A stretch of 64,000 nt of DNA, taken from assembly GCF_001005315.1 (NCBI RefSeq), contig NZ_LBMG01000037.1, forward strand, positions 1 through 64,000, in the 5' to 3' direction. Position numbers and translations under genes: made by a program. Position 1 is the stretch's first letter. Every line of letters starts with the position of its first letter. This DNA is from Kordia jejudonensis (GTDB taxonomy: Bacteria > Bacteroidota > Bacteroidia > Flavobacteriales > Flavobacteriaceae). A model generated the notes under the pieces. The model was not told the DNA's origin. It worked only from the letters and a program-made list of their open reading frames with translations, and did no database searches. Below are positions 37,838 to 45,149 of the stretch, piece by piece.

Positions 37838-38165
37838 CTTGAAACTTTTCTTTTCCGAAGTATAGCAGGGATTTTTCGTTAAAATTTTTGAAGCCTTGGA
37901 AATCGAAGATTCATGAACTCCTTGATTTAAAATAAAAAGATTGTGAACTAAAAAATTTAGAAAAATTCATGCGGTTTTAGTTTTTCCCTAAAAGAAAAAC
38001 TAAAAATACCTCTGGAAAAGTTCCCTTTCCTTTGTTGACGCCTGTGCTGAACTTGATTCAGTATTCTTTGGGTAAGCAAAGAAAACGAAAGTGAAAACAA
38101 AAATGTGATACATAACCGAAAGCTTTAAATCGGAACAACCTTGAATCGAGCGAAGCGAAGCACAT
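37838..38165. repeat. Intergenic stretch with hairpin and GCTGAA repeat element
   Basis: This gap lies between the convergent endonuclease and upp genes. It holds a perfect AT-rich hairpin, TTTTAGTTTTTC / GAAAAACTAAAA, at 37975-38005, and one copy of the GCTGAACTTGATTCAG hairpin repeat at 38046-38061. I see no gene in it. Confidence 0.6.
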
Positions 38166-38822
38166 CTAACTTCGTTTCGTTCCATATGCCAAATCACCAG
38201 CATCGCCCAAACCTGGAACTATATATCCACGACTGTTCAATTGTTCGTCTACGGCAGCAATCCATAAATGTGTATGTTCAGGAAAATGCGTTTGTACATA
38301 AGCAACGCCTTCTGTAGAACCCAACACAGAAATAATATGAATATTCTTTGGTGTTCCTTGTTGTAGCAACACTTCATAGACATTTTTCATGGTACGTCCT
38401 GTAGCCAACATCGGATCAACTAACAACAATGTTTTCCCTTCCAACGATGGCGCAGCCATATAATTGACTACAATTTCAAAATCGTCTCCATCATCTACAT
38501 GATCACGATACGCAGATACAAACGCATTTTCTGCGGCATCAAAATAGTTCAAAATTCCTTGATGCAATGGCAATCCAGCTCTCAAAATAGAGCAAATTTT
38601 CACATCTTTATTAGGCAAATCCATTGCTTTAGTACCTAATGGAGTCGTGACGATTTCAGAAGTATGTGCTAGTACTTTACTACATTCATAACTCAGTATT
38701 TCCCCAACACGTTCAATATTTCTGCGAAAGCGCATGGAATCTTTTTGGATAGAAACATCGCGTAATTCTGAAATAAATTGATTCAATAAGGAAGACTGAG
38801 AAGTAAAATCGTGAATGGTCAT
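38166..38822 (-). CDS. upp: Uracil phosphoribosyltransferase
   Basis: Cytosolic pyrimidine-salvage enzyme making UMP from uracil and PRPP. The 218-residue protein has the PRPP-binding loop LLVDPMLATGRTM, the segment SILRAGLPLHQGIL, and the uracil-recognition end NSRGYIVPGLGDAGDLAYGT. The length is normal for the family. It is monocistronic on the minus strand, and the divergent HAD gene starts 140 bases away. Confidence 0.95.
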   Translation of the reverse strand: MTIHDFTSQSSLLNQFISELRDVSIQKDSMRFRRNIERVGEILSYECSKVLAHTSEIVTTPLGTKAMDLPNKDVKICSILRAGLPLHQGILNYFDAAENAFVSAYRDHVDDGDDFEIVVNYMAAPSLEGKTLLLVDPMLATGRTMKNVYEVLLQQGTPKNIHIISVLGSTEGVAYVQTHFPEHTHLWIAAVDEQLNSRGYIVPGLGDAGDLAYGTKRS

Positions 38823-38962
38823 AAAATGAAATTTAGTGTTGCAATATTACTAATTTTTCAATTGGTAACATAAGCATAGCGATAGGAAAAGGTAACTTTC
38901 AGATAACTTAGCATATATACATTATCAAATCTCTTTTAGTATATTCGCCAAAAAATAATGCT

Positions 38963-39634
38963 ATGTTAAAAGGAGTTTTATTTGATATGGATGGTGTCAT
39001 TGTAGACACAGAACCGTTACATCACAAAGCGTATCATATGATGTTTGATGATGTGAAAATTGACGTTTCTCCAACGTTATACCAATCATTTACAGGACAA
39101 TCTACCATCAATATCTGCAAACGTTTGTGTGAACATTTCGATTTGTCTGATGCGCCTGAAACTTTAATGTATGCCAAACGAAAGCACTTTAAACATTTAT
39201 TTGCAAACGATCCAAGTTTAACATTAATTGATGGTGTATTAGACATTATCCAAGAATATCATCAAAATAATTTAAAACTTGTATTGGCATCTTCGGCTTC
39301 TATGATGACGATTGACAATGTTTTTGAACGTTTTGATTTAAACCAATACTTCATCGCAAAATTTAGTGGAGCCGATTTAAAACAATCCAAACCACATCCT
39401 GAAATTTTTGAAAAAGCAGCAAATGCGACAGGTTTTGAACGTAAAAATTGTATGGTAATTGAAGATTCTACTAACGGAATAAAAGCAGCAAATGCAGCAG
39501 GAATCTATTGTGTAGGCTATGATAGTGTACATTCTAAAAATCAAGATTATACGATTGCAGATATGGTAATTTCAGACTTTCAAGAAATTAAACACGATAC
39601 AATTCAGGAAGTATTTCAAGGAAAAACTCGTTAA
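38963..39634 (+). CDS. HAD-superfamily hydrolase, beta-phosphoglucomutase-like
   Basis: A 223-residue cytosolic HAD enzyme of subclass I. Motif I is FDMDGVIVDTEPLH with Asp8 nucleophile and Asp10 acid/base. Motif II lies in LVLASSAS, motif III is the Lys of KPHPEIF, and motif IV is VIEDSTNGIKAA. The helical cap and the DGVIVDTEPLH form place it near beta-phosphoglucomutases and broad sugar phosphatases, but the substrate cannot be fixed. Its stop codon overlaps the stop of the convergent gene (39631-39634) by four bases, leaving no room for a terminator. Confidence 0.85.
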   Translation: MLKGVLFDMDGVIVDTEPLHHKAYHMMFDDVKIDVSPTLYQSFTGQSTINICKRLCEHFDLSDAPETLMYAKRKHFKHLFANDPSLTLIDGVLDIIQEYHQNNLKLVLASSASMMTIDNVFERFDLNQYFIAKFSGADLKQSKPHPEIFEKAANATGFERKNCMVIEDSTNGIKAANAAGIYCVGYDSVHSKNQDYTIADMVISDFQEIKHDTIQEVFQGKTR

Positions 39635-40014
39635 TCTTCATCAGTATACCAACGTGGTTTTTTTGTGTAAATATCGTCATCGGTAAATGCAATGCCATCT
39701 TTTCCTTTGGAGAATATAACAAAATCTTTCCCATCGTTAATGTGTTCGTAGAAAAATGTATTTCCCCAAGCGTCTGTTACAACATCTTTTGTGTTGAATC
39801 GATTTTCATGTCTAAAACACTCAATATCAAAAGGATATTCATTCGTATCTTCTTTTTCTAAAATCAACAAAACAGTACATGTAAATAACGTATCTTCCGT
39901 TACTTTGTATTTTCTAAACGGAATATAGGAAGACAAAAATAGGGTAGAGATCAACACAAAAATGCTGATAGAAGTATAAGAAACAAGTTTACGAAAGGCT
40001 TTAAAAGTACGCAT
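39631..40014 (-). CDS. Small membrane-anchored protein with GspG-like C-terminal domain
   Basis: About 127 residues from the ATG at 40014, chosen because it directly precedes a membrane anchor (MRTFKAFRKLVSYTSISIFVLISTLFLSSYIP); a longer frame to 40104 adds only an unlikely leader. The C-terminal part, DAWGNTFFYEHINDGKDFVIFSKGKDG then FTDDDIY, follows the pattern D.WG...Y...F...S.G.DG....DDI of type II secretion pseudopilin GspG-like domains. It is a paralog of 40381-40821. No other secretion genes are near, so it is more likely an orphan periplasmic domain protein than a pilin. Confidence 0.6.
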   Translation of the reverse strand: MRTFKAFRKLVSYTSISIFVLISTLFLSSYIPFRKYKVTEDTLFTCTVLLILEKEDTNEYPFDIECFRHENRFNTKDVVTDAWGNTFFYEHINDGKDFVIFSKGKDGIAFTDDDIYTKKPRWYTDED

Positions 40015-40202
40015 AGGTATAAATATAAGCAAATTCTTACTATCTGAAAAATGAAACCTATATTTTGAGAAATGCATGAAAATAGATTCAATTTTCAAAT
40101 ACATATGGATAATTAATAGATTCTAATATAATTTACGGTGTTCCCGTAAACACTTCCTATTTTATTTCTTTAAATTTTCAACTTAAATCAAAACTTTATA
40201 CA

Positions 40203-40337
40203 ATGAAAAAAAGAAATCTTAAAACTTTAAAAGTTAACAAAACAGTTATTTCAAAAATTGACAAGCAAAACATAAAAGGCGGATTGCCAATTAGTGTAAT
40301 TTTCTTTTCTTTTTGTTGCGGAATTGACAAACATTAA
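40203..40337 (+). CDS. Small GG-leader peptide, class I lanthipeptide-type precursor
   Basis: A 44-residue frame too short for usual gene lists. It reads as a leader rich in Lys and Asn (MKKRNLKTLKVNKTVISKID) ending in the double glycine IKGG at residues 25-28, then a 16-residue core containing two Ser and adjacent Cys residues (LPISVIFFSFCCGIDKH begins after GG). The pattern L.VNK..IS......I.GG is that of the Bacteroidetes GG-leader natural-product precursors often annotated as class I lanthipeptides. It has its own upstream gap and a terminator 11 bases after its stop, which supports a real transcript. No modification or export enzyme lies within the window, so it would depend on distant genes. 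Confidence 0.7.
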   Translation: MKKRNLKTLKVNKTVISKIDKQNIKGGLPISVIFFSFCCGIDKH

Positions 40338-40348
40338 CAAAGTATACA

Positions 40349-40376
40349 AAGCGGGTTTTGCCCGCTTTTTCTTTTT
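40349..40376 (+). terminator. Rho-independent terminator of the GG-leader peptide gene
   Basis: Stem AAGCGGG / CCCGCTT with loop TTTTG, then TTTCTTTTT. It lies immediately after the small peptide gene and before the 3' end of a convergent gene. Confidence 0.85.
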
Positions 40377-40380
40377 AAAA

Positions 40381-40821
40381 TCATTCCAATACCTTGTGCA
40401 TAATAATATCATCTTCAGTATCCAAAATACCATCTTTTCCTTTTGAAGTAAGTATAAAATTTTCGCCGTTTTCGGTTTTTTGATACAAAATCTCATTGTC
40501 CCAGCTATCCACAGATAAATTGCCATACGTTGGATTTCTTCTCGCAAGTCTTCCAATCTCATCTGGAAATTGTCCTGTAGCTTCTTTTTCTTGCTTCAAT
40601 AGATATGTGGTAGCTAACATGGTATCTTTAGTTGCGTTGGCTTTTTGAATTGGCGCGATATAGGAATATCCAATAAGACCAAGTATAAACACGGCAAACA
40701 ATACAGTAAAAGCAATGGCATATGATTTCTGCACGCGTTTGGAAGATATTTCTCCAGCGAACAAATCTTCTTTTAAAATATAAAACTCTGCAATTATTTC
40801 TGTGATCCCAAGTCCTAACAT
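40381..40821 (-). CDS. Membrane protein with GspG-like C-terminal domain
   Basis: A 146-residue protein with one strong membrane helix at about 33-55 (AIAFTVLFAVFILGLIGYSYI). The C-terminal domain at about 65-146 contains LLKQEKEATGQFPDEI, DSWDNEILYQ and LTSKGKDGILDTEDDI, again the type II secretion G-like pattern. It is paralogous to 39631-40014; the two flank the GG-leader peptide gene. It starts three bases after the stop of the upstream gene, so it is the last gene of a three-gene minus-strand operon. The function is unknown. Confidence 0.65.
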   Translation of the reverse strand: MLGLGITEIIAEFYILKEDLFAGEISSKRVQKSYAIAFTVLFAVFILGLIGYSYIAPIQKANATKDTMLATTYLLKQEKEATGQFPDEIGRLARRNPTYGNLSVDSWDNEILYQKTENGENFILTSKGKDGILDTEDDIIMHKVLE

Positions 40822-40824
40822 ACC

Positions 40825-41466
40825 TCAATTTTTTAGATGAAAATTACCAAAACTTCCACCATTTCTTCTTAGGATGAGTAGTCTTTGTGTGTTGATTGTT
40901 ACTTTCATGTTCACTTTTTTTTCAGGAGTTTCCTCTTCAATATCCAATGAATTTAACATGTCTTCAAACGAATACGAAGCAATCTTACGGTAACAATCCG
41001 TTATATCAAAATAAATAGATTTTCCACTTTGAGTGTGAATGCAATCATACGTTTTTTCTTCTTTTATAAGTGCTTGCGATGCAAATTCTTCTCCGATAAA
41101 ACTCAAAAAATCGCGTTCATCACTCACGCGCAACACCATATATGGATGTTCCTTGCTTCCGTCGCCAGTAGCGAGAATTCCTTCTAAAATACGATAGCCT
41201 AAAAAATCTTCAGAAGTGGCATCTTTTTCTCTTCCCAATTGTGTCGCAGCATATTTTTTCATCAAATGCACTCTTGGACTCAAAATGGTATTGATATTTG
41301 TATAATTCATCACTTTTTCATACTCTTTTTGCATTAAAAGATCTTGAATAATCGTCGGATCGTCCGAATACGGATTGTAATCTTCATGCGCTACAATTTG
41401 TGCTCTAGCTTTTAAAAAAGCTTCTTTTGTGGGTTCATTTAAAAAATCGAAAAAATCGTCTTTCAT
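40825..41466 (-). CDS. Conserved hypothetical protein, DUF4919-like
   Basis: A 213-residue soluble protein without signal peptide. I chose the ATG at 41466 (MKDDFFDFLNEPTKEAF); an upstream ATG at 41529 adds a basic, unlikely extension overlapping the neighbour. Segments such as DYNPYSDDPTIIQDLLMQ, ILATGDGSKEHPYMVL and SGKSIYFDITDCY resemble DUF4919 proteins of Bacteroidetes, whose role is not known. It is the middle gene of the operon, 31 bases after the DUF1801 gene and three before the GspG-like gene. Confidence 0.6.
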   Translation of the reverse strand: MKDDFFDFLNEPTKEAFLKARAQIVAHEDYNPYSDDPTIIQDLLMQKEYEKVMNYTNINTILSPRVHLMKKYAATQLGREKDATSEDFLGYRILEGILATGDGSKEHPYMVLRVSDERDFLSFIGEEFASQALIKEEKTYDCIHTQSGKSIYFDITDCYRKIASYSFEDMLNSLDIEEETPEKKVNMKVTINTQRLLILRRNGGSFGNFHLKN

Positions 41467-41497
41467 AAGGGAATGTAAGTTTATATAAAGTAAAAAA

Positions 41498-41935
41498 TTA
41501 CGTTTTAATTTTTGAAATCGTCGTTCCAATAACGTTGGAAGATGTATTCATGTCGGAAAGTGAAAGTTGTATGGCTTGCTTAACTAAATGTTGCACCGCG
41601 TCATTTCTGTAATCGGCAACAGTTTGTATGGGAATATGACGAATCAATTTTCCAGTTCCAACAAGTAATTCCGTCGGATCTTCAAGTACGGTTCCTTTAG
41701 TAAAACCTAAATTGAGATGATTGGTATATATTGGAATCATGCAAAACGCGTCTGAAAGCTTTTCGGAGGTTGTAAAAACACTTGTCAGCGCATGTGTATG
41801 GTACAAAAGTTCGTTTGCTTCTGGATACAATTCGAACACAAAATTTCGTACATCGATATACAAATCAATACAGGTTTTAGGTTTCAATTGTAAAAATTGT
41901 TCAAAATCGGGATGAATAGTGCGTAAAAGATTCAT
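41498..41935 (-). CDS. DUF1801 domain protein (YdhG/YjhX-like small fold)
   Basis: A 145-residue cytosolic protein of the DUF1801 type: TCIDLYIDVRNFVFELYPEANELLYHT at 19-45, a central SDAFCMIPIYTNHLNLGFTKG, and TGKLIRHIPIQTVADY near 100. Such proteins are common in Flavobacteriia and share a fold seen in iron-chaperone-like proteins; no function can be assigned here. First gene of the minus-strand operon ending at 40381. Confidence 0.7.
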   Translation of the reverse strand: MNLLRTIHPDFEQFLQLKPKTCIDLYIDVRNFVFELYPEANELLYHTHALTSVFTTSEKLSDAFCMIPIYTNHLNLGFTKGTVLEDPTELLVGTGKLIRHIPIQTVADYRNDAVQHLVKQAIQLSLSDMNTSSNVIGTTISKIKT

Positions 41936-42072
41936 AAATCATAGGATTGTATGCTCTAAGATAACATTTAAAATTATCAAAACTTTACAACACTAAAATT
42001 TGTTCACAATTCAAATTGACTTAGCTTTGCAAAGCTAAAAAAAGAAGAGCCATCGAAGATATAATAATAACA

Positions 42073-42507
42073 ATGTTGTGGAGCATTTCGCCGTTTGGAG
42101 AAGCCAAAGTTGGTATTCCAATCGGCCTGAAATCTGATGCGAATCCGTATCTCATTTTTGTAGCAGGTTTTGTGGCAAATGTGATGGTATTTCCTATGAT
42201 GATTTTCTTCTTAGATCATATCAACAGATACTTATTACGTTGGAATTTCTACAAAAAAGGCGCTTTATTTGTGGCAAGACGAGCAAAAAAAGGCGCTAAA
42301 AATAATATTCAAAAATATGGCTTTTGGGGATTGATGTTATTCGTAATGATTCCGATTCCAGGAACTGGTGTCTACGCAGGAACCATTGCAACGTACTTAT
42401 TCAACATTGAACGCAAAAAAGCATTTTTAGCAAACACAATCGGTATCTTTTTCTCTTCGGTAATTATTTGGGTAACGTTTTACTATGGATTCAGTTTTTT
42501 TGAATAA
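42073..42507 (+). CDS. Small multidrug-export-type membrane protein (COG2426)
   Basis: A 144-residue inner-membrane protein with three or four hydrophobic segments. The core PFGEAKVGIPIGLKSDANPYLI and the central GFWGLMLFVMIPIPGTGVYAGTIATYLF match the family called putative small multidrug export proteins. The ATG at 42073 gives a slightly short N-terminus for this family. The frame is open only back to 42025 and offers no better start. Its stop lies two bases from the stop of the convergent gene. Confidence 0.75.
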   Translation: MLWSISPFGEAKVGIPIGLKSDANPYLIFVAGFVANVMVFPMMIFFLDHINRYLLRWNFYKKGALFVARRAKKGAKNNIQKYGFWGLMLFVMIPIPGTGVYAGTIATYLFNIERKKAFLANTIGIFFSSVIIWVTFYYGFSFFE

Positions 42508-42509
42508 GC

Positions 42510-42944
42510 TTACAAAAACAGACTTGTAATTGATAAAATAAACAGCGATCCCAAACCAATTGCAAAAATCATAACCATTTTCCCGATAGCATTATCTTTC
42601 TCTTGCTGTGACGCTTTTTCATAGGTTTCATAACGCTTTACATACTTTTTCTTAGATCCAAAAAAGAGTGCAACAATCAAATAAATAATACCAATTAACG
42701 GAATGGCAATAATTTTACCAATCGCTTTTCCTGTACTATATCCGAAAATACTTTTCAGAAATCGTGTCAAATCTTTGGTAAAATCTTCAGAAAAAAAGCT
42801 CCAAATAATCACAATCACAAAAAGATAAATCATTACGGTTGCGGCAAATAATAAATTTCCATACAATCGTCCTTTTTGGACATCATATCCTTTATTTTTC
42901 AATTCCCAGTACTGACTTCCGTATAGCGCATCTAAAACTGTCAT
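42510..42944 (-). CDS. Small membrane protein, unknown function
   Basis: A 144-residue protein I do not recognise. It has a short soluble N-terminus (MTVLDALYGSQYWELKNKGYDVQKG), a first membrane helix at about 28-50, a second around 75-95 (IIAIPLIGIIYLIVALFFG), a charged loop rich in Lys and Glu at 97-118, and a last helix at 121-143. A single gene convergent with the COG2426 gene. Heptamer-type repeats lie between its upstream side and the AraC gene. Confidence 0.6.
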   Translation of the reverse strand: MTVLDALYGSQYWELKNKGYDVQKGRLYGNLLFAATVMIYLFVIVIIWSFFSEDFTKDLTRFLKSIFGYSTGKAIGKIIAIPLIGIIYLIVALFFGSKKKYVKRYETYEKASQQEKDNAIGKMVMIFAIGLGSLFILSITSLFL

Positions 42945-43058
42945 GCTTCAAATATTTGTTTAGATTATAAAGTTTAAAAAAAAATAGAAATTTTGCAAGC
43001 ATGATTTTTTTGGAGGTAGAATTGAGTATTGAGATTTTAGAATTGAGTAAATTACTTT

Positions 43059-43112
43059 ACATTCAACATTCAACATTCAACATTCAACATTCAACATTCA
43101 ACATTCAACATT
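43059..43112. repeat. Heptamer tandem array ACATTCA x7
   Basis: Seven perfect ACATTCA units ending in a degenerate unit, seven bases beyond the stop of the AraC regulator. On that gene's coding strand the unit reads TGAATGT. A short run of TTGAGTA-like units lies just to the left (43017-43054). Confidence 0.9.
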
Positions 43113-43118
43113 TAGCAT

Positions 43119-43964
43119 TTACAACAACTTCTTCCGAAACCGCGTCGGCGTCACACCTTTAATCTCTTTAAACTTCCGATTGAAATTCGACACATTAAAA
43201 AAGCCACAGGAATACGCAATCTCAGCAACTGACAATTGTGATGGATTCGTCAAAAATTTACACGCATTTTCAATTCTGACTTCTGTCAAAAACTTAAAAA
43301 ACGTCTTATTCGTTCGTTGTTTAAAATATTTGCAAAAGGCATTCGGTGTCATATTGGCAATGGTTGCAACTTCATCTAACACAATCTTTTGATCAAAATG
43401 ATTCATGACAAACTCAAAAACTGCACTCATCCGTTTTCCTTCGTCGTCCGTATACTTTTTTTGGTTGATAAATGATGAAACGGTTTCATATTCAGAAGTA
43501 GTCAAAATTGATAAAATATCAAAAAAAGTAGCAAATCGTTTGATCGCTTTTTGATGGATAATCGCTTCAAACATTGGCTGTAATTCAGCTTGATGTTCAT
43601 GAAATTTTACACCAAAACTAGCATCTTTCAACAATTGTTGCACATTTTGAAGTTTTGGTAAGTCAAAAAAATGTGCGCCAAAACTATCATGGGTAAAAAA
43701 CAACGAAATCATATACGAATCTTGGTTTGTAGAAACTTCACTCTTCAATACATGCGGAATATGACTGCCAAATAATAACACATCATTCGGTTGAAAATCA
43801 CAAATTGCATCTCCAACAATAAAAGTGCCTTTTCCAGAAACCACATATGAAAGTTGAATCTCTTCATGCTGATGCAATTGTTCATAAAACGTACGTCCAC
43901 GATCTTCCTGAACGATCAAAATATCGCGTTCAGCTTTTGGTATCTTAAATGGTAAAACCTTCAT
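43119..43964 (-). CDS. AraC-family regulator of hydroxyproline catabolism
   Basis: A 281-residue transcription factor with a cupin-like N-terminus (FYEQLHQHEEIQLSYVVSGKGTFIVGDAICDFQPNDVLLFG, shown here in outline, residues 25-70). The C-terminal AraC double helix-turn-helix lies at about 185-281, with IVLDEVATIANMTPNAFCKY and LSVAEIAYSCGFFNVSNFNR followed by GVTPTRFRKK. It is divergent from the four catabolic genes starting at 44178 across a 213-base gap that must hold both promoters. It is therefore the likely local activator, responding to hydroxyproline or an intermediate. That regulatory link is inference from position. Confidence 0.88.
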   Translation of the reverse strand: MKVLPFKIPKAERDILIVQEDRGRTFYEQLHQHEEIQLSYVVSGKGTFIVGDAICDFQPNDVLLFGSHIPHVLKSEVSTNQDSYMISLFFTHDSFGAHFFDLPKLQNVQQLLKDASFGVKFHEHQAELQPMFEAIIHQKAIKRFATFFDILSILTTSEYETVSSFINQKKYTDDEGKRMSAVFEFVMNHFDQKIVLDEVATIANMTPNAFCKYFKQRTNKTFFKFLTEVRIENACKFLTNPSQLSVAEIAYSCGFFNVSNFNRKFKEIKGVTPTRFRKKLL

Positions 43965-44177
43965 TATGAATTATTTAAATCAAATATCAGTTGGCAAAAA
44001 TGATAAAGTAAACAACTGACCATCATTATAGTTTATATAACAAACTAAATATGCTAAAATTAATCCAAAAAATAATATAAGATAAATTTTAGGATAGAAT
44101 AGTATCAAAACTGGATAATATCTACAATCTCAAAACAAAAACTACATACTACTTTTACTACATCAAAAAATAAACAC

Positions 44178-45098
44178 ATGAAAATCAATTGGAAAGGCGT
44201 TATGCCAGCCGTTACGACAAAATTTACAAACGACGATACACTCGATTTGGAAATGTTTACGATAAACATAAAAGCACAACTAGACGCTGGCGTTCACGGA
44301 ATCATTCTTGGCGGAACGCTTGGAGAAGCAAGTACATTGACAAATGAAGAAAAACGGACGCTAGTTCGTGAAACCGTAAAAATTGTAGACGGAAAAGTTC
44401 CTGTGATTATCAACGTTGCCGAACAATCTACAGCAGTGGCAAAACAAGTTGCACAACAAGCAAAAGAAGATGGCGCACATGGTTTAATGATGTTGCCACC
44501 AATGCGTTACAAAGCAGATGGAAGAGAAACGGTTGCCTACTTTAAATCAGTTGCCAACAGTACCGATTTGCCCATAATGATTTACAATAATCCTGTAGAT
44601 TATGGCATTGAAGTTACCTTAGACATGTTTGAAGAATTACTAAACGAGTGTCCAAACATTCAGGCAGTAAAAGAATCTACACGTGATATTTCTAACATTA
44701 CACGCATCAAAAATCGTTTTGGTGACCGATTGGCTATATTATGCGGAGTTGATACCCTTGCGTTAGAAAGTTTACTCATGGGCGCTGATGGTTGGGTTGC
44801 AGGTTTAGTATGCGCGTTTCCAGCAGAAACTGTGGCAATTTACGCTTTAGCGAAAGCAGGAAAAGCACAAGAAGCCATAGAAATCTATCGTTGGTTCTTA
44901 CCTTTACTTGAACTCGATATCAACACGAAACTAGTACAAAACATAAAACTGGCAGAAGTTGCTACAGGAATCGGCACCGAAAATGTACGCGAACCAAGAT
45001 TGCCATTAGCTGGAGCTGAAAGAAAAAATGTGCTAGAAATTATTGACAAAGGTGTAAAATCACGTCCAAACTTACCAAAATATAAACAGTATCTTTAG
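44178..45098 (+). CDS. DapA-family lyase, likely 1-pyrroline-4-hydroxy-2-carboxylate deaminase
   Basis: A 306-residue (beta/alpha)8 enzyme of the dihydrodipicolinate synthase family. It has the Schiff-base lysine Lys165 in AVKESTRDIS, the catalytic tyrosine Tyr136 in IYNNPVDYG, and the substrate loop LGGTLGEASTLT. Next to hydroxyproline epimerase, an FAD dehydrogenase and a 2-oxoglutarate semialdehyde dehydrogenase, the expected reaction is deamination and dehydration of 1-pyrroline-4-hydroxy-2-carboxylate to 2-oxoglutarate semialdehyde, step three of D-hydroxyproline breakdown. True lysine-pathway dapA is less likely in this context. First gene of the cluster, divergent from the AraC regulator. 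Confidence 0.82.
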   Translation: MKINWKGVMPAVTTKFTNDDTLDLEMFTINIKAQLDAGVHGIILGGTLGEASTLTNEEKRTLVRETVKIVDGKVPVIINVAEQSTAVAKQVAQQAKEDGAHGLMMLPPMRYKADGRETVAYFKSVANSTDLPIMIYNNPVDYGIEVTLDMFEELLNECPNIQAVKESTRDISNITRIKNRFGDRLAILCGVDTLALESLLMGADGWVAGLVCAFPAETVAIYALAKAGKAQEAIEIYRWFLPLLELDINTKLVQNIKLAEVATGIGTENVREPRLPLAGAERKNVLEIIDKGVKSRPNLPKYKQYL

Positions 45099-45149
45099 TT
45101 TTTAGAATTGAGAAAAAATAACCGACAACAAACAACTGACAACCGAAAC

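Noticed and set aside
37975-38005. Perfect AT-rich hairpin as a terminator of the endonuclease gene
   Set aside because: It lies about 140 bases after the stop, has no GC pairs to speak of and no clear T run, so it is noted only as a hairpin.
38963-39634. HAD gene as beta-phosphoglucomutase of the laminarin pathway
   Set aside because: GH149 releases alpha-glucose 1-phosphate, so a beta-specific mutase would not be required; the gene is also outside the locus and separated by opposite-strand upp.
43059-43112. Regular repeats that might suggest a CRISPR array
   Set aside because: Units are 7 bp and directly adjacent with no spacers; no cas genes are present.
44178-45098. Lysine-pathway dapA
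   Set aside because: Context of hydroxyproline epimerase, FAD dehydrogenase and semialdehyde dehydrogenase favours the catabolic Pyr4H2C deaminase.
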